Below, in pieces: positions 34,299-47,339 of a DNA stretch of 64,000 nt. Under the pieces are notes generated by a model. That model saw only the letters and a program-made list of their open reading frames with translations. It was not told the origin of the DNA and searched no databases. The stretch covers positions 992,001-1,056,000 of the forward strand of contig BQUP01000008.1 of NCBI GenBank assembly GCA_022835595.1, given 5' to 3'. This DNA comes from Cystobasidium ongulense (Eukaryota > Basidiomycota > Cystobasidiomycetes > Cystobasidiales > Cystobasidiaceae). The position numbers and the translations under genes were made by a program. Every line of letters begins with the position of its first letter. Within the stretch, counting starts at the first letter, position 1.

Positions 34299-37200
34299 AT
34301 GTCCTCGCGCTCAGCGGCCTCGACCTCGACACACGCTCCAGAGCACGCCGCCATCAGCGACCAGGACATCTACACCTATGCACTAAGCGTCGTCCTGCTC
34401 CAGCATGCGATAGCCAGCAGACCTGTCTCGGTGCCGGTGGCCCAGTCAGCGTCGGCGTCCTCTTCAACGCCCTCCAAGCGAGAGCCCACCAACAATGCCG
34501 CAAGGCCAACATCCCAGGCCTATCCTAGCGGAAGCGGCACCACCAGCAGCTGGACGTCCACTCTGAGCTCCCTCTCCCTCTCTGACCTATTCCGGTCCTC
34601 GTCCTCGTCATCTTCAACACCCACTTCATCACCCAAATACCCCGAGCGATTCCTCAAAGTCCTCGAACAGCGTATAGAAGCTATATCCACAGGACAAGAC
34701 AAGGTCTACAATGACCGGTTAATAAGGTACACCTTCGGAACATTCTACGGCAAGCTCAAAGATCCAAAGAACACGAGGATAGTGAAAGATAATCGGAAAC
34801 TGGAAGATCTATTAATGATGTTTATCGCTACTGCTACTGAATCGCTACGTAAGAATAGTCAAGGTGATGAGTGGAAATGGAGATTAGAAATTCAATTGGA
34901 AGCTTTCGTTGATGTCCTTGGAGTTGCCCTCCGGAATAAGGATCTAAGGCATGTACCGCAAGAACTGATTACAAAGTTGGAGACATTGAAGAGCAGGATA
35001 TCAGCCAACAGGCCTCCCCCTGCTCTACTAGCACAGCAGAACGGTGGTCCTAATGATAGTATGTCAAACCTGGACGGATATAATAGTGCGAGAACAAGCA
35101 TAAGCCTCGATGCGGGGTCCCCCTCACAGTCAGCCGGATCCTCTAATTTGCAACTCCCCTCGACTTCCTCAAATCATATACCGTACAATCTTTCTGACAT
35201 ACCAGCTGCTAGACAGATAGGTCTAATATTCGAACTCAGCGCTGAGCAAGTGCAGAGAGACATCAACCACCTGCGCAAGAATTGTACCGAGAAGGTACGC
35301 GTATCTAAGGGCGCGTTACATCGGAGTTGTCGGCTAACGCTCTTGTATTTATATCTAATAGAACGCACTGGCCGATCTCAAACAATGCATCAACCTCATA
35401 TCGATGAACGCGCCTTTCCCAGCTTGCAGAGACGATTTTCAATCGGAAGAAGCATTTAAAAAATGGCGCTCGACAGAACTAGCTGAATTACAGCAAGAAA
35501 TGTTATCTATATTACAAAGATCACCTGAACTTGTCAAAAGTGCTTCATCTGAAGGGCACGATGGTTCAGCTTCATCTTCTGCAGCGGCAGGAGCAGCAGG
35601 CTCTTCGTCGAGTAATGCAAAACGGTCGAGTACAGTCGTTACTGAAGCTGGAGAAGCATATATTGGGAAGAGGATATCATCAAATACAACCACTACGCGA
35701 ACCTCATTACCTATCGCTGAACAATTCGCTTCAACGCTCTCATTCGGTGATGATAGCAGCAATACTTCTGCATATTCCTCCGTTATCCCTTGGCCTTCCT
35801 CACCTTCTACGTCCACTCAACCGCTACCTCCAACATCATCTGCGATAGCAGACGAACCGTTCTCTACATCTTCTTCATCGCAGACATTCACTTTTATTCC
35901 ACCAAATTCATTATCTCGAAATGCATATAATCGATTATTGTCATTGATGCTGTCATACGATCTAGAAGCAATGGCAAATTTAGATCCATCTGAAGAAGTA
36001 CCATTACGTATATTAAGTAAAATCAATCAAGAAATCTTATTTCAATGCTCTTCTAGATGGAGAATTTTCCAAAGTAGGATATTTGTGGATTTCCTGAGCG
36101 AATTGACGGCTAGATATGCTAGAGACGAAATGCCCGTCGTTGAATGCGTTACCGAAGTACTTGGCGACTTTGATGAGTTAAATGAGAGAATACCCGTGGA
36201 CTATTGGCCTATTGTTGATGTGAGTGGTTATACTATGCTTCGTACCTGAAGCCGGTTGATACAATGGAAAGGATACAATGGAAAGCCAGCTGACGCTTGT
36301 ATGTATTTCTGTGTCCACAACAGAGAGAGGCGTTCTTGCAGACAATTTCAGAACTTTTCGACGCACTCCTCAAAGCATTTTATGAAACCTACGCTCAACC
36401 CGCTTCCTCACAGATGGCAAGTTCCGTCTATAGCGCGATCGTCCAGTTATCAGATTTACCAGTCTTCGAAGAAGCTATACTCCCCGAAGATCTCTCTGAG
36501 CGATTATCAAAACTTAAGTATGCTATTGAATCAGTCTCAGAATACCTCTATGCTCAAGAAAGGATGGCTATCTTCTCGCATCACGCCCAGCTATCGTCGC
36601 AAAATACATCGCAACAAGTAATGGCAGTCGAAACGCCAGTAGAAGCTGTCCTAGATCTCTTACACTGGATTAAAACATCAGCTAAGAGATACGATAAACT
36701 GTATAGGAGTCCAATTTTTGGAGTTGTTGACGTACCCCAACATTTCTTGGAGAAAATAACGGATCTATATATTAGAGAATTGAATTACAAGCTTGAATCT
36801 TTACAAGCTTTACGGAAAGCTAAACCACTTTATACTACACCTAATGAAACGGATAATATTAATGATGAACCGCCTATTAAAGATGGAGAAGTCATGGCTC
36901 TTTATAGAGGTGTAAAGGAACTAACAGAGATGCACAAAGCATTTTGTCCAAAGTAAGCATTCCAACATCCCCGGTCTAGACATTCAACTGTAATATTTGA
37001 ACTTAGCTGACAGGTATTCTTCGCCCTTACTCAGTGTACGATTAACAATATCACTTAATGAACAATTTGAACCATATATTCTACGCTGGCTCGCAGAAAC
37101 GGATACGAAAACCCTAACATGGGTACGAAATGCAATAAATTTAGACTCTTTCAGACCTGAAGATCAATTGGATAATGAAGATAAATATACTTCTTCAATT

Positions 37201-39437
37201 CGAGATTTGGTCGATTCTTGTAAAGGCGCTCTTCAATTCGTTACGGATTTGAATTGGCCTGACGAATATCAAAACGCTATGTTCTTCACCCGTTTAGCTG
37301 CTGTAAGTGGCTTTTCATATCCCCTCTTTCTACAATGTTCCGGGGTAGCGTCCAGCAACACTAAAGGGTGTAAGCTGAATCTTTGGTCTGATCTCCCTGT
37401 GTGCAGACCATCAGTAAAGCTATCGAGCAATATTGTATCGCTATTGAAGAGCTGTTTATGCGCGAAGTCACCCCTCCCAAACGAGACAGTCAAAGTGACA
37501 GAGATGAGCGCACTCATGCATGGATCACTCGAGCTAAAGCTTTATATAATCAAGACAAGAAGCTAGTCATGTTTCAATTTCAACCTACTTCATGCCTGAA
37601 GCTCAACAATATTCACGGTGCAAGAGCTCTCCTGGATAAAATGTATACTACAGTTGATGCGGACAAAGTCGCTTCAATCACACAGGCTAAAGTGTCTACT
37701 ATACCTACGAGGCATGCTCAACGCAATCTATTCACCATCAAGATCGTTCTCGGAGAAGGGTTAGCTACTCCAGATGGCGTGTCACGGGTTGACCCTTTCG
37801 TTACTCTTTCAGACGAACGAGGGATGAGAATAGCGAAAACACGGACGCTCTATGAAACGAAGGAGCCAAGATGGTCTGAGACATTTGACGTTTCAGTGGA
37901 AGGCAAGATGTGGATTGCAGCTACTATCTGGAATCGAAACCTCGTAGATGAGCATGAACTCCTTGGGAGAAGTTATATCGCCCTCGATCCGGCTGTCTTT
38001 GGTGACTATCTGCCGCATGATCTTTGGCAGGATTTGGATACTACAGGACGGCTCTTGCTTCGTGTCAGTATGGAAGGAGAGAAGGACGATATACAGTTCT
38101 TTTTTGGTCGAGCTTTCCGGTCTTTGAAGCGGGCTGAGAACGATATGACGAGAATCATTGTAGACAAGGTAAGTCTCAAGGGATGTCTTTTGAGAGGGTG
38201 TTATCACAGGGGCTAAACTTAACACAACCGTCTCGGTAGATCTCCCCCTTCATCCGGTCGTCCATATCTACTAACTCCTTGAAAACGCTGCTCAAGAAAG
38301 GTGGTTATTCCAGCTATCTAAAGGATCTCAATCTGGATAAGGCGTTCGAGAAAGCTCGCCTTGAGAATGGCTTAGAAGGTGTAAAGAATCTCAAGAATTT
38401 GATTAAAGCACGAGACCCGAATGCGCCACTCATTCCTCTACCAGCACACATGATAGACATGGAGAGGCTTAAACCTTCGCAAGCTCCTGTTGCGCAATCT
38501 TCGCCTAACGACAAGAAGAAGACTACCGAATTGACCGATGCGGAAATTGAAGAACCACTAGCTCCTTTGCTAGTATACCTCGATCAGAGCCTGGAAACTT
38601 TCAAAAGACATTTGAGCGAGTCTGCTTGGCAAGTCGTCTTGACCAAGATCTGGAAAGAGGTCATCAGCGTAGTCGAAAGTCTCTTAGTGCCTGCATTATC
38701 GGATCAACCTACAGAGATGAAGCCTCTCTCCGATAAAGAGGTCGACGTAGTCTTCAAATGGCTCAAAGTCCGTACATATTCCATCGATTATCATACCAAA
38801 ATCCTTGCTAATACTTATCTTATCCCTTCCTTGCAGTTCTTGACTGACTTCTTTCATGCTGATGGGCACGGCGTTCCGATGGCGGAACTACAAAACCCAC
38901 GGTATCGATCAGTTATGCTGATCAGACTGTACTATGACTGGTCTACCGACAATCTCATGGAAGAATCAGTTCGTCTTACGAACGAGCAATTGAAGGCTTC
39001 AGCAAACTCCGGTGGTGTCATACGCAGCAAGTCTGTTTATCAGCAGCGAAATTTGGGAACTATCAAGAAACGAAAACAAGAGAAGCACGAAGAAGCGGAC
39101 TCTGGTGCCGCTGAGATGGTCATGCGGATCCTAAGGATGAGGTACGTCAGCAATTCGGTACTGAGATATCCTCCGTGACGCACATTGCTGACCTATATTC
39201 TGCAGACCGCAAGCTATCGACTTCTTACAGCAGCAAATGGGCATGCTGCATCTCGTGCAGGAGAAACAGAAGAAGCCCACCCGATTGTTAGGCTCAATTC
39301 GTGGGCGAGGCCGCGGCAGAGGCCGGACCATGGGAGGTCATAGTAATAATACACGTCAACACGCCAACCAGCATCAGCATCATCCACTGCCGCCTCTCCC
39401 GTCGACGTCTCCTGGGATGCGACAGCCGTACATGTGA
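34299..39437 (+). CDS. Munc13/UNC-13-like protein with C2 domain (fission yeast Ync13 type)
   Basis: A large fungal protein of roughly 1,500 residues with the MUN-type arrangement: a helical N-terminal half after a Ser-rich start, an MHD1-like region (about 36.3-37.6 kb), a C2 domain (FTIKIVLGEG...VDPFVTLSDERG...EPRWSETFDV, near 37.7-38.0 kb) and an MHD2-like region (LAPLLVYLDQSLETF, FHADGHGVP near 38.5-38.9 kb). Fission yeast Ync13 couples exo- and endocytosis with wall synthesis at the division site, so a role in membrane traffic and cytokinesis is inferred. The tail is basic and Gly/Arg-rich (RGRGRGRGRT). Seven exons, all GT...AG. The intron at about 36.23 kb contains a 14-bp tandem duplication. 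Confidence 0.85.
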
Positions 39438-39645
39438 ACTTACCCCTTATGAAAATGTAGCATAATTCTTCGCGTGTTACGATCAAGCAATGAGTATTAG
39501 TACAAGTGTTCGGTGGAAGTCTTCACTGAACATGTAACAATCAGGAAACGACGTAGTCAATAACAAAGTACGCTTGAAGATCATCTTTGTGCTAAGTTGC
39601 TGCGACGAAAATACTATATCGCTCTCTATGATGCTACATACGTTC

Positions 39646-42600
39646 TCAAAGCTCGTCTCGCGCAGGCAAAGTAGTAGTCGGGGTGGGAGCAGTGCTACTT
39701 GTCGGTGTGGTGACCAGTGTGCTGCTAGACTCACTTGTAGCCGTGCTGGAGCTTGCTGTTGATGAGGATGCCTTCTTGGGCTTTTTAGGAGCTCGTTTCA
39801 TTTGTAGAACGCTGAGCTGACTGGCGATTTCTTTTCGCCGTCTGTCGAGTTCTGAGATCTTCAAGACTGGATCCTGACTCTTTTGTAGGCCTTCTTGCTT
39901 TTTATTCAGCTCCTCGAGCCACTTTTCGGCTGACTGGATGCTTTTTTCGAGCGTTGTGAGTTCTGCTTCGGTATATTTGGATAGTTCATTCGCCGCTGTG
40001 TCTTTCTTTAGCTGCTCTGTAGCCGATATTAGGAATGCCTGCGCTTGTACCAGCCCCATGCGGAAATCTTTGATAGCGTCGGGACGACCTGTAGCCTCCT
40101 TGATCCGACTATTGGGCGCGGAGGCGGCTCGTCTGCAAAGCGTGAATTAGATCGTTTGTCATGTGTGTTCGCACAGCAGCGATTACTTACTCAAGTTCAG
40201 CTTTCGCGCTCCTAAGCTCCTTAGTGGCTGCCGAATCTCCCTGATCCCACATCCACTCGCTAGCTTCGTCCAGCTTCTTTCGAATTTGGACTCGTTCTCC
40301 CTCCGTCGAAGCTTCAACGAATGTTGGGCTCTCGAGCTGATCGCGAAGTCGATACGTATAAGCTTCCAGACCGTTTCGGGCTTCTTCTCGATCCCGCTTG
40401 CGGGTTTCGGCGAGGTCAAGTTCACGTAGGCTACATGCATGCATCATTAGTAAGGAACGCTTGAGAGCTCCGCACCACGCTTACCGCTTGATTGCATCCT
40501 TCTTCTCTCTCTCGGTCATCGGCTTGAAGTCGCCAGGCACCTCTGTAATCGTCAATCTGATTGGACCCTTTGGCTTAGCTTGACCTTGGGTCACAGTGTC
40601 GTTGGACTCCGCCTTTGCGCCTTCTGTGTCTCCACCCTCTACATCATTTGCCGTTTCCTTGTCCTTTCCGCCGAAAAACCCTTTAATCTTGTCTGCCACG
40701 CTCGCAGCTTCCTTGCTTTCAAGCAGATTAAGCTGAGCACTTGACACACTCAAGATGTTCGAATCGCTCAACAAGACAGAAATCGTCACGGTAGCATTCT
40801 GCTTCTCGACATCGGTCAAATTGGCATATGCTGCAGTGAGACCGGTAATTTGATAATCTGCCAATTTTCTTGATGCTGCTTTGTCTGTAAAAGACAGCTC
40901 GAAATCGCTAGTTTTCTTGACAGTCATCGTTTTTTGGACACCTAGCTTCGAGTTGGATGGAAATAGTGTTGATGAAATAACCCGGGAACCAGTGCCATCA
41001 GCAGTGTATGCCACGTCGATGGCATATGTGTTTAGGCCATTCAGACGAATGTCCTTTGTCTTGTACTGTCTGCTTAGACGTGCACCATAGAGTGCAGCAC
41101 CCATAACCGCGGCTTCATCTGCGTTCAAGTTCTTGGTAATCTTGTCTGCGCCAACTAAAGCAGAGACTGCGTCTTGAACCATAGGAACCCGTGAAGTGCC
41201 CCCCACAAGGATGACCGATGTAATATCATTAATATTCAACCCTGCTGCGCTCAATGCGTCATCTATCGGCTTGGTAAAAGCCGGCTTCATATCTTGACAA
41301 GCAGTCTCGAAAGCTTGGCGAGTCACATGTCCGGAAAAGTCCACATCCTCGGCGAGCCCCTCAACCTATAAGAATACCAGGAATTTAGCATATATACTCA
41401 GTTGAGACGCAACAAGTGCCACTGACCCGTGAAGGGGATTGGATGTTTGCACTGAGAACCTGCTTGACCCTGTTTGCCTCCTTCATGAGCTTGGCCTGGG
41501 CGCGTCTGTTTTCCGCAAATGGCGCTTGAAGCTGTCGCCCATCGCCAGTGATGTACTGTAGCTCAAGGATATCACGGATTCGTCCGTCCATGTGGATGCC
41601 GCCTGCCGACAAATCCCAGCCAACGCCTTTGACATCAACAGCTGTAACATTCTTGAGAAGCTTAGACGCAGGGTCATCTCGGACTTCTTTGGTCTGCAGG
41701 GCTACTACTGTTGCCTGGATAGCTCCTGCTCCTGCGTCATAAAACAAGTGATACTCCGGCGCTTCGGATGGGAATGTTCTCGTCATGGCGTAGTTGATTG
41801 CAACTGTGCATAAAATGGTTAGCAAGGAGTTTAAGTAGCAAGTTTTAGGGCTGAGGGGCACTCACCGGCAGAGCCATCGTCAATGAGAGCCAGAGGCTTC
41901 AGTCCAGCCAGCTCAATAGCATCTAACATTGCTCGTCTTTCAGCGTGGGTGAAAAAGGCGGGTACCTGAAATGCGATACGCCACTCATCAGCTAATGCTG
42001 AAGGACTCGAGCGAGCCCGAACTTACTGTTACTACAGTGTCTACGACTAGCTCTCCAGCTGCTGCTTTGGCTAGTTTCTTGGCGTGAGATAACTGCATAG
42101 CGAGATATTCTTCTGGATGATTCAAGATGGTACTGGCGGAACCAGCCTCGCTGACTAGCTTAGGGTCTCTGTACTGGATCTTGTTGGATGTCGTATTGCT
42201 GTGCAACTTGACTCGGTGCAGGGTCTCATACAGATTCGCGTGTTGATGGCTTCCATCTTTGCCTATAAGCAGCTTAGCGCTTGGGTAGGTTGAGTCTGGG
42301 TAACGTGAGGCCTGCAATTGGATCCAGCATCATCAGCAGACATCAATATCAGCCTGGAGGTCGTCCGCATACCAAGCTCGCAGCATCACCGCCTATCCAG
42401 CGGTCATCGCCCTTCAAAGTCGCGACGCTCTGGATCTTTCGTTTTGAGTCGCTATGTTAGGCAGTTGACGCGTCCATCAAGCAGCGGAAATAACAGCAGC
42501 ATCAGCAGAGCAGCCATATTCGAGTCCTTCCACACAGACTGGGGACCTACGTGTTCAGCAGGATATCAAAGGGAATTCCAGGCTTGAGTAAGGAGACCTT

Positions 42601-42696
42601 CATCCACTCTGTGCCGTAATCGATTGCGAGCACTCCAGCTGCGTGCGACGCGGACGCGAAGGCCAGGAGCGTCAGTAGCAGCGTTAATATCCGCAT
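39646..42696 (-). CDS. lhs1: ER Hsp70-family chaperone Lhs1/Grp170 (HYOU1 type)
   Basis: An ER-lumen member of the large Hsp70/Hsp110 group; it is a nucleotide exchange factor for BiP/Kar2 and aids protein import. The signal peptide is MRILTLLLTLLAFASASHAA, followed at once by GVLAIDYGTEWMKVSLLKPG, the Hsp70 phosphate-1 loop in the Lhs1 form. Later come VVDTVVTVPAFFTHAERRAM, ALIDDGSAVAINYA, FYDAGAGAIQATVVA and VILVGGTSRVPMVQ. The substrate-binding half contains an acidic loop, and the C-terminal helical bundle is long. The last four residues are R-D-E-L, an ER retention signal variant of HDEL/KDEL. About 900 residues. Divergent from a secreted lipase gene. Confidence 0.92.
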
Positions 42697-43037
42697 GGTC
42701 GTCCTGTCTTGCGGTCTTTTTATGCTTGACTGGGTTGGGGAGAGCCAACACAATTCAAAAGCAAAAAAGTCGCACACAAAGCAGTTCGCCACGTTGACAA
42801 ATGGAACCACGTCGACGGTTTGTGGCTCTCCTTCGACACAACCGCGACGAGCAGGGTCGGGATATCTTTTATTGCACCGCCGTGGAGCTGCAACATGGAC
42901 CTGCTCCGAACACTGCCCGCTGCTTTTGGGAAAGCTGACTGCCATGCTGACGGCACTGCCTTTCGTTGCTTGTCGGTGTACCCGAGCTAGGACAGATCTC
43001 TGGAACATACCGCCTGCACGGACGTCCCCACAATATT
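42697..43037. promoter_or_regulatory. Divergent promoter of lhs1 and lipase with a repeated CCACGT(T/C)GAC motif
   Basis: The motif occurs at 42789-42798 (ccacgttgac) and 42807-42816 (ccacgtcgac). Read on the other strand each contains ACGTGG, similar to unfolded-protein-response elements. Both flanking genes serve the secretory pathway. Functional meaning is inferred. Confidence 0.4.
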
Positions 43038-44123
43038 ATGATCTCTCGCAAAGCCTTCAAGATACTGGCTGTCTGGCTGACGGTGTGCAGCCGCACAACA
43101 CTCTCCTTACCCACTTCGAGAGAGTCTAAGGCCCTCTCTCCGGCTAACACAACTTTGGCTGAGCGCATCACCTCCATATTCGAAGAGAGGCCTCATGAAC
43201 AAAGGCTCGCACTGAGCAAGAGTACGATAGCCAGTCTGGGGCTGGCGGAAGCAGCAGCCCTGTCTCAAGCCGCTTATTGCAAGAGTGTGCGGAACTTGTA
43301 CTGGACTTGCGGTCAGGCATGCTCGCAGTACCCAGATATGTACATACAATGGAGCGCAGGTACTAGCTTGGATATACCTTATAGTGAGTATGCAAGACTA
43401 TAGCAGTAAACTGATTATCTGACCCTTCACCTTCCCTGTCGTCCCTGCTAAGCCTACGTTGCTCGATCCAAAACGCAGCAAGCCGTTGTTGTAGCCTATG
43501 CGGGCACGAACTTCTATTCCTTCGACTCGTGGATTGCCGATATCACTGTGGACCTGATTCCCATTGACAAAAATCTGAACCAGCTGGACACCGACGACGA
43601 CAACTCTCGCATTCTCGTGCATGCAGGCTTTTACTACGTATGGCGAGTGCTCCACGCTGCAGTGCTTGAGCAGGTCCAGATGGCATTGGACGAGACCGGG
43701 TATTCTACAGTTCTGGTAACTGGACACTCACAAGGTGCAGCTGTTGCACAGCTCGAAGCTTTAGCGCTTCGCAAGGCCCTCAAACCCAACATCAATGTCG
43801 AAAACATTGGCTTTGGCTGTCCCAGAGTTGGAAACAAGAAATTCGCGGATCTGGTGTCGCGTGAGCTGGGCAACTCGCAAGTCCACGTTGTCAACTACGA
43901 TGATGCAGTTGCACAAACTCCGCCAGCTTCTTTGACAGACTATCATCATGCGAAGAATGAAATCTGGATCGACCAAGAGACGAAAAAGACTTATCTTTGT
44001 CGCGGGCAGGAGAATGAAGATTGTGCTGTGAGTATTTTTTCAGTAGGGGGGTCTGCACATGCGGGCCCTTACTTTGGGATAGGAATAACAGGAGTAAATT
44101 GTGACGTAGTACACGCCGGTTGA
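43038..44123 (+). CDS. Secreted class 3 lipase
   Basis: A triacylglycerol lipase-like alpha/beta hydrolase. Start 43038: basic MISRKAFK then a hydrophobic segment (ILAVWLTVCS) forming a signal peptide. Two exons; the intron ends at the acceptor before TYVARSKTQQ. The nucleophile elbow is VTGHSQGAAVAQL with Ser; VVVAYAGTNFYS supplies the oxyanion loop; VVNYDDAVAQTPP holds the catalytic Asp; and YHHAKNEIW leads to the region of the catalytic His. About 335 residues, normal for family 3. Four or more Cys residues could form disulfides. Expression may be linked to the ER chaperone gene on the opposite strand. Confidence 0.88.
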
Positions 44124-44551
44124 GTGTTGTGGAAGGTTGCCCATGTCTCCATATCATGCAATATATATTTCCTCCCATATGACACACGAGATTCTGCCGT
44201 AATGGTAGCTTGAATTGCACTTGCATAGCCGAGATTGGCGGGCGCTACTGATCAACGGTCCACAAATGCCCTTGACGAGCGTGGGCTAAGTGTCTCTTGT
44301 TTTCGGATTACAAAAAGAAGAAGGGCCCAAAGGCTCGTAAAACCCTTGTAGGGATGGAGACCGCTCTATACAATACTCAGGTAGGTTGCTCAGCTGCACG
44401 CGACGGGCATGCTTCTGGCACAATAATGTGATCAGCATTTTTTTCTAGCGAGATGAGGTCCTGCACACCGATGTGGGGGCTTTGCCAACCACGTTAGTAG
44501 TGCTACATGACATGGTTTAGCTGTACAAATGCGCCTGTCCATGGCTTCACA
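44124..44551. other. Convergent intergenic region
   Basis: 3' ends of the lipase and tfb4 genes meet here. AT-rich near 44160 (caatatatatttcc). No gene or structured element is seen. Confidence 0.45.
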
Positions 44552-45963
44552 TCAAGCAGCAGCGGGACTAGCACGAGCACTATCAACCGCTCTGCCCGCT
44601 GGCATCCTTCGCTTCTTTCCACCTGGAGGTCCAAAGCTTGCCCCTCCGACGCCCATTAGACGCTTGAGACTTGATGGCGGGAACTTCGTACGACACGTAG
44701 TACAGACCGGCAAGGGACTACAGAAGACTGCAAGACCTGTCAGCCAGTAATATACATAGTGGCTGCATAAGCTAGCTTACTGGAAAGACAAACAGAGCAA
44801 ACGTAGCCTATGTCAACTATCTTCTTATGGCAGAAACACGCCGCTCTAAGGTCGATTTGCTCTTGAGTAGGCAGATGAAGGTGCTTTCTGACTGCAATGC
44901 CCGGCAGGAATGCCATCATCAGATACTGCAGTAGTCCCGACCGCCGCTCCAGACGGTAATAAGATGCTTTGGTCAAGTGCGCCGCTTGTTGTAGAAAGAC
45001 TGCGTCGTCGCCAAATATTTTGCAGACGTCGATAGGTATTGACTGCATGACAAGCCTTTGTGTCAGTGTAGGCACGTTTCCATTCAGGTAGGCCTGACGT
45101 ACGGCTTTTTGAGCGGCGAAGATACAGTTCATGATTGGAATGTATTGATGTGAAGCTTCTCCAGAAACGCTCAATACTAGTATGCGAGCCTTCAGCGGTG
45201 GAAGTGCATCATCTTTGCTTATTCGGTTGACGTCTGCGGAAAGCTCATTTTAACAAGTGGGACGAAATAGAAAGAAAGTGCTGAACAATCTTACAGCATA
45301 GAGCCTTTGTCAAGCAGCTAGCAAAGGTAACAGATTCTGCGGTTGCTGTCAGCTGAAGTCGGAACAGGGTGTAAATTCATAAGCTCACTATCTTGCATGC
45401 CTGGCTTGTACATTACTTCCTTCTCGTTTCGTCGCAGCTGCGCTGCTATAGCATCGTCTACAGACTTGAACTTCTGATACGAATTTGCATCATGCGCTGT
45501 TTCGTCTTCGTCGATAGCTGGTGGGAGGTGAACTGCTCCAGCGGTTGCTCGAGGTCCTTTAATGTGATCCACTGAGGAGTAGAGCAAAGAGCTGACAAGC
45601 AGATCAAGCTTCAGTGGACGAAATCGGCGTTTTATAGTCTTCTACTGACCTTTCGTTCAGTCCTGCGCTGTACACTGCGAGGTGATTCTCATGTCGCAGC
45701 GCGAGGTGGGCATTGCAGAAGACTAGCAAGCTCTTCAACGCGTCATCAAGCGATAGCGCTCCTGCTTCACTGTCATTGTCGTCTTGTGAACAAGTATACC
45801 ATGCGAATGGATTCGTATCGAGCTACGTAGAAGCAACGAGAGTATTGCAATGAGTGTCTAATCTCGAAAAGGTGATCGCATGCCGGATGGACGCAGGACC
45901 TACAATTACCACGAGCAGGTCGGACGCTGCCAGCGGATCAGCTTCCTGAGATGCTGCTGCCAT
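44552..45963 (-). CDS. tfb4: TFIIH core subunit Tfb4/p34
   Basis: A von Willebrand A-like subunit of the TFIIH core, which partners with Ssl1/p44 in transcription and nucleotide-excision repair. Start 45963 (MAAASQEADPLAASDLLVVI), then LDTNPFAWY with the MIDAS-like start of the vWA fold, FCNAHLALRHENHLAVYSAG, SIPIDVCKIFGDDAVFLQQAA and YLMMAFLPGIAVRKHLHLP. The C-terminal zinc finger reads FRAACFCHKKIVDIGYVCSV, then across an intron CLSIFCSPLPVCTTCRTKF, giving the C4 set. The last exon continues to 44552, ending in a basic, Ala-rich tail. About 365 residues. The unspliced reading would stop in the finger, so the final intron is well supported. Confidence 0.92.
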
Positions 45964-46205
45964 ACTTGGAAGTAAAAGTCCGCGTCACCGTAATGTCATC
46001 TCAGCCTGGGTGTTAGTAGCATTCTGAGAAGGGTGGCACGCTGAGAGATGCCTTGCTGGCTGTAGTGGCAAACACGGTAACCGATATATACAGGATGAAG
46101 CAGGGCGAGACCAAGGCTGCTGGGAGTAGATTAATTGAAGGTTTGATTGTCATCAACAACAAGCATGACTGATGCCACGAACTAAAACCAAGAAAACACC
46201 CTAGT

Positions 46206-47339
46206 CTAGCCAGCAAAAGCCGTCTCTGTCTCGGCTACCAGAGCCTTCAATTTACTCCGCTCAATCAACGCTACACGACCTCTCATCTCAACGCCAAAAT
46301 CTTCACCATCTCCCATTCCTCCTCTTTTGGGCGCATTGTCAAAGTCATACTCGGTCCACAAATCTGATCCTGCAATATTCGCCACCAGTTCATCTTCGAG
46401 GTGATACAGGTACCCTTGCGCAGCTGATTGACTGCCTTTGTTAGACTTGTTCTTCTTCTTCTTTTGCTTTGGAACATCGACATCCATGGTGTCTTCGTCT
46501 GGGAAATCCTCGGGGCTGGCAAGGAAGGTTTTTGAGACAAATAGCAGATGAGTGAAATTGAACACTCCGCCCTGTAAGAGAAGCCATTAGTTTCGTATCC
46601 ATGCTCCGGGACCTTTCAAGTGATTCAACCTACTGTTGCGTGCATCTCGTCGTCGAATATGCGGAATAACGGTGTCACAACTTGTGCTGGCATATTCACC
46701 AGACGCTCTTGAAGTACAATTCCGATCTTTTTGGAAGGATCTTGAAGCGCCGCCAGAAGCTGAGGTTTCCCTTCCACTTTCCGTATGAGGTAGTCCTTCA
46801 AAGACCTGATATACGGCTTGTCCTGAGAAGCAATCACTTTTCAGCACGTGTCTCGCAGGATTGCGTGTAGTATGCGTACCATTTGCCACGGCAGAGCACC
46901 AATGAAGGCCAAAGGATCACTCTGCTCGCCATCGGACTTGATGGCAGTGCCAACGTCCTCTTCTTGTTCTATGAAATGGTCTGCCATGCCAGCCATATCC
47001 AGGTCTTTGGCATCGTGCGAAAAGAGCTGCGTCAAGAGCGTCTTTACTGATAGATAGTCACGCTCAATGAAACCAAAGAAATCCAGGTCTACTTTGACAA
47101 AGTCCTGGAAAGAACTTTTAGCGTCTTTGGTCGCTGCACTTAACACTACCAACGCTTACAATCTCTTCTTCAGACTCGTCGTCAGATGATGCCTGTTGAC
47201 CTGCCTTGCGCTTCTTCTGCTTGTCACCCGCTGCTTGTGGCTTGCCAGCCTTCTTGGGTTTCTCAGACTTGACAAGGTTCTGCGATGCATCGAGTTTGAC
47301 TATCCTTGCACTGCTTGCTGCTTGCGGTGTTGGCGCCAT
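46206..47339 (-). CDS. bcp1: Bcp1/BCCIP-family protein
   Basis: Bcp1 is a nuclear chaperone of ribosomal protein uL14 (Rpl23) and helps nuclear export of the kinase Mss4 in yeast. Start 47339 (MAPTPQAASSARIVKLD). A Lys-rich, then acidic N terminus (SSDDESEEEIV) is followed by VDLDFFGFIERDYLSVKTLL, the family's opening motif, DPLAFIGALPWQM, LVNMPAQVVTPLFRIFDDE and FTHLLFVSKTF. A Lys-rich nuclear signal (KQKKKKNKSNK) and an acidic stretch come before the end. Four exons, about 300 residues. Divergent from the mitochondrial IF-3 gene with only about 140 bases between starts. Confidence 0.9.
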
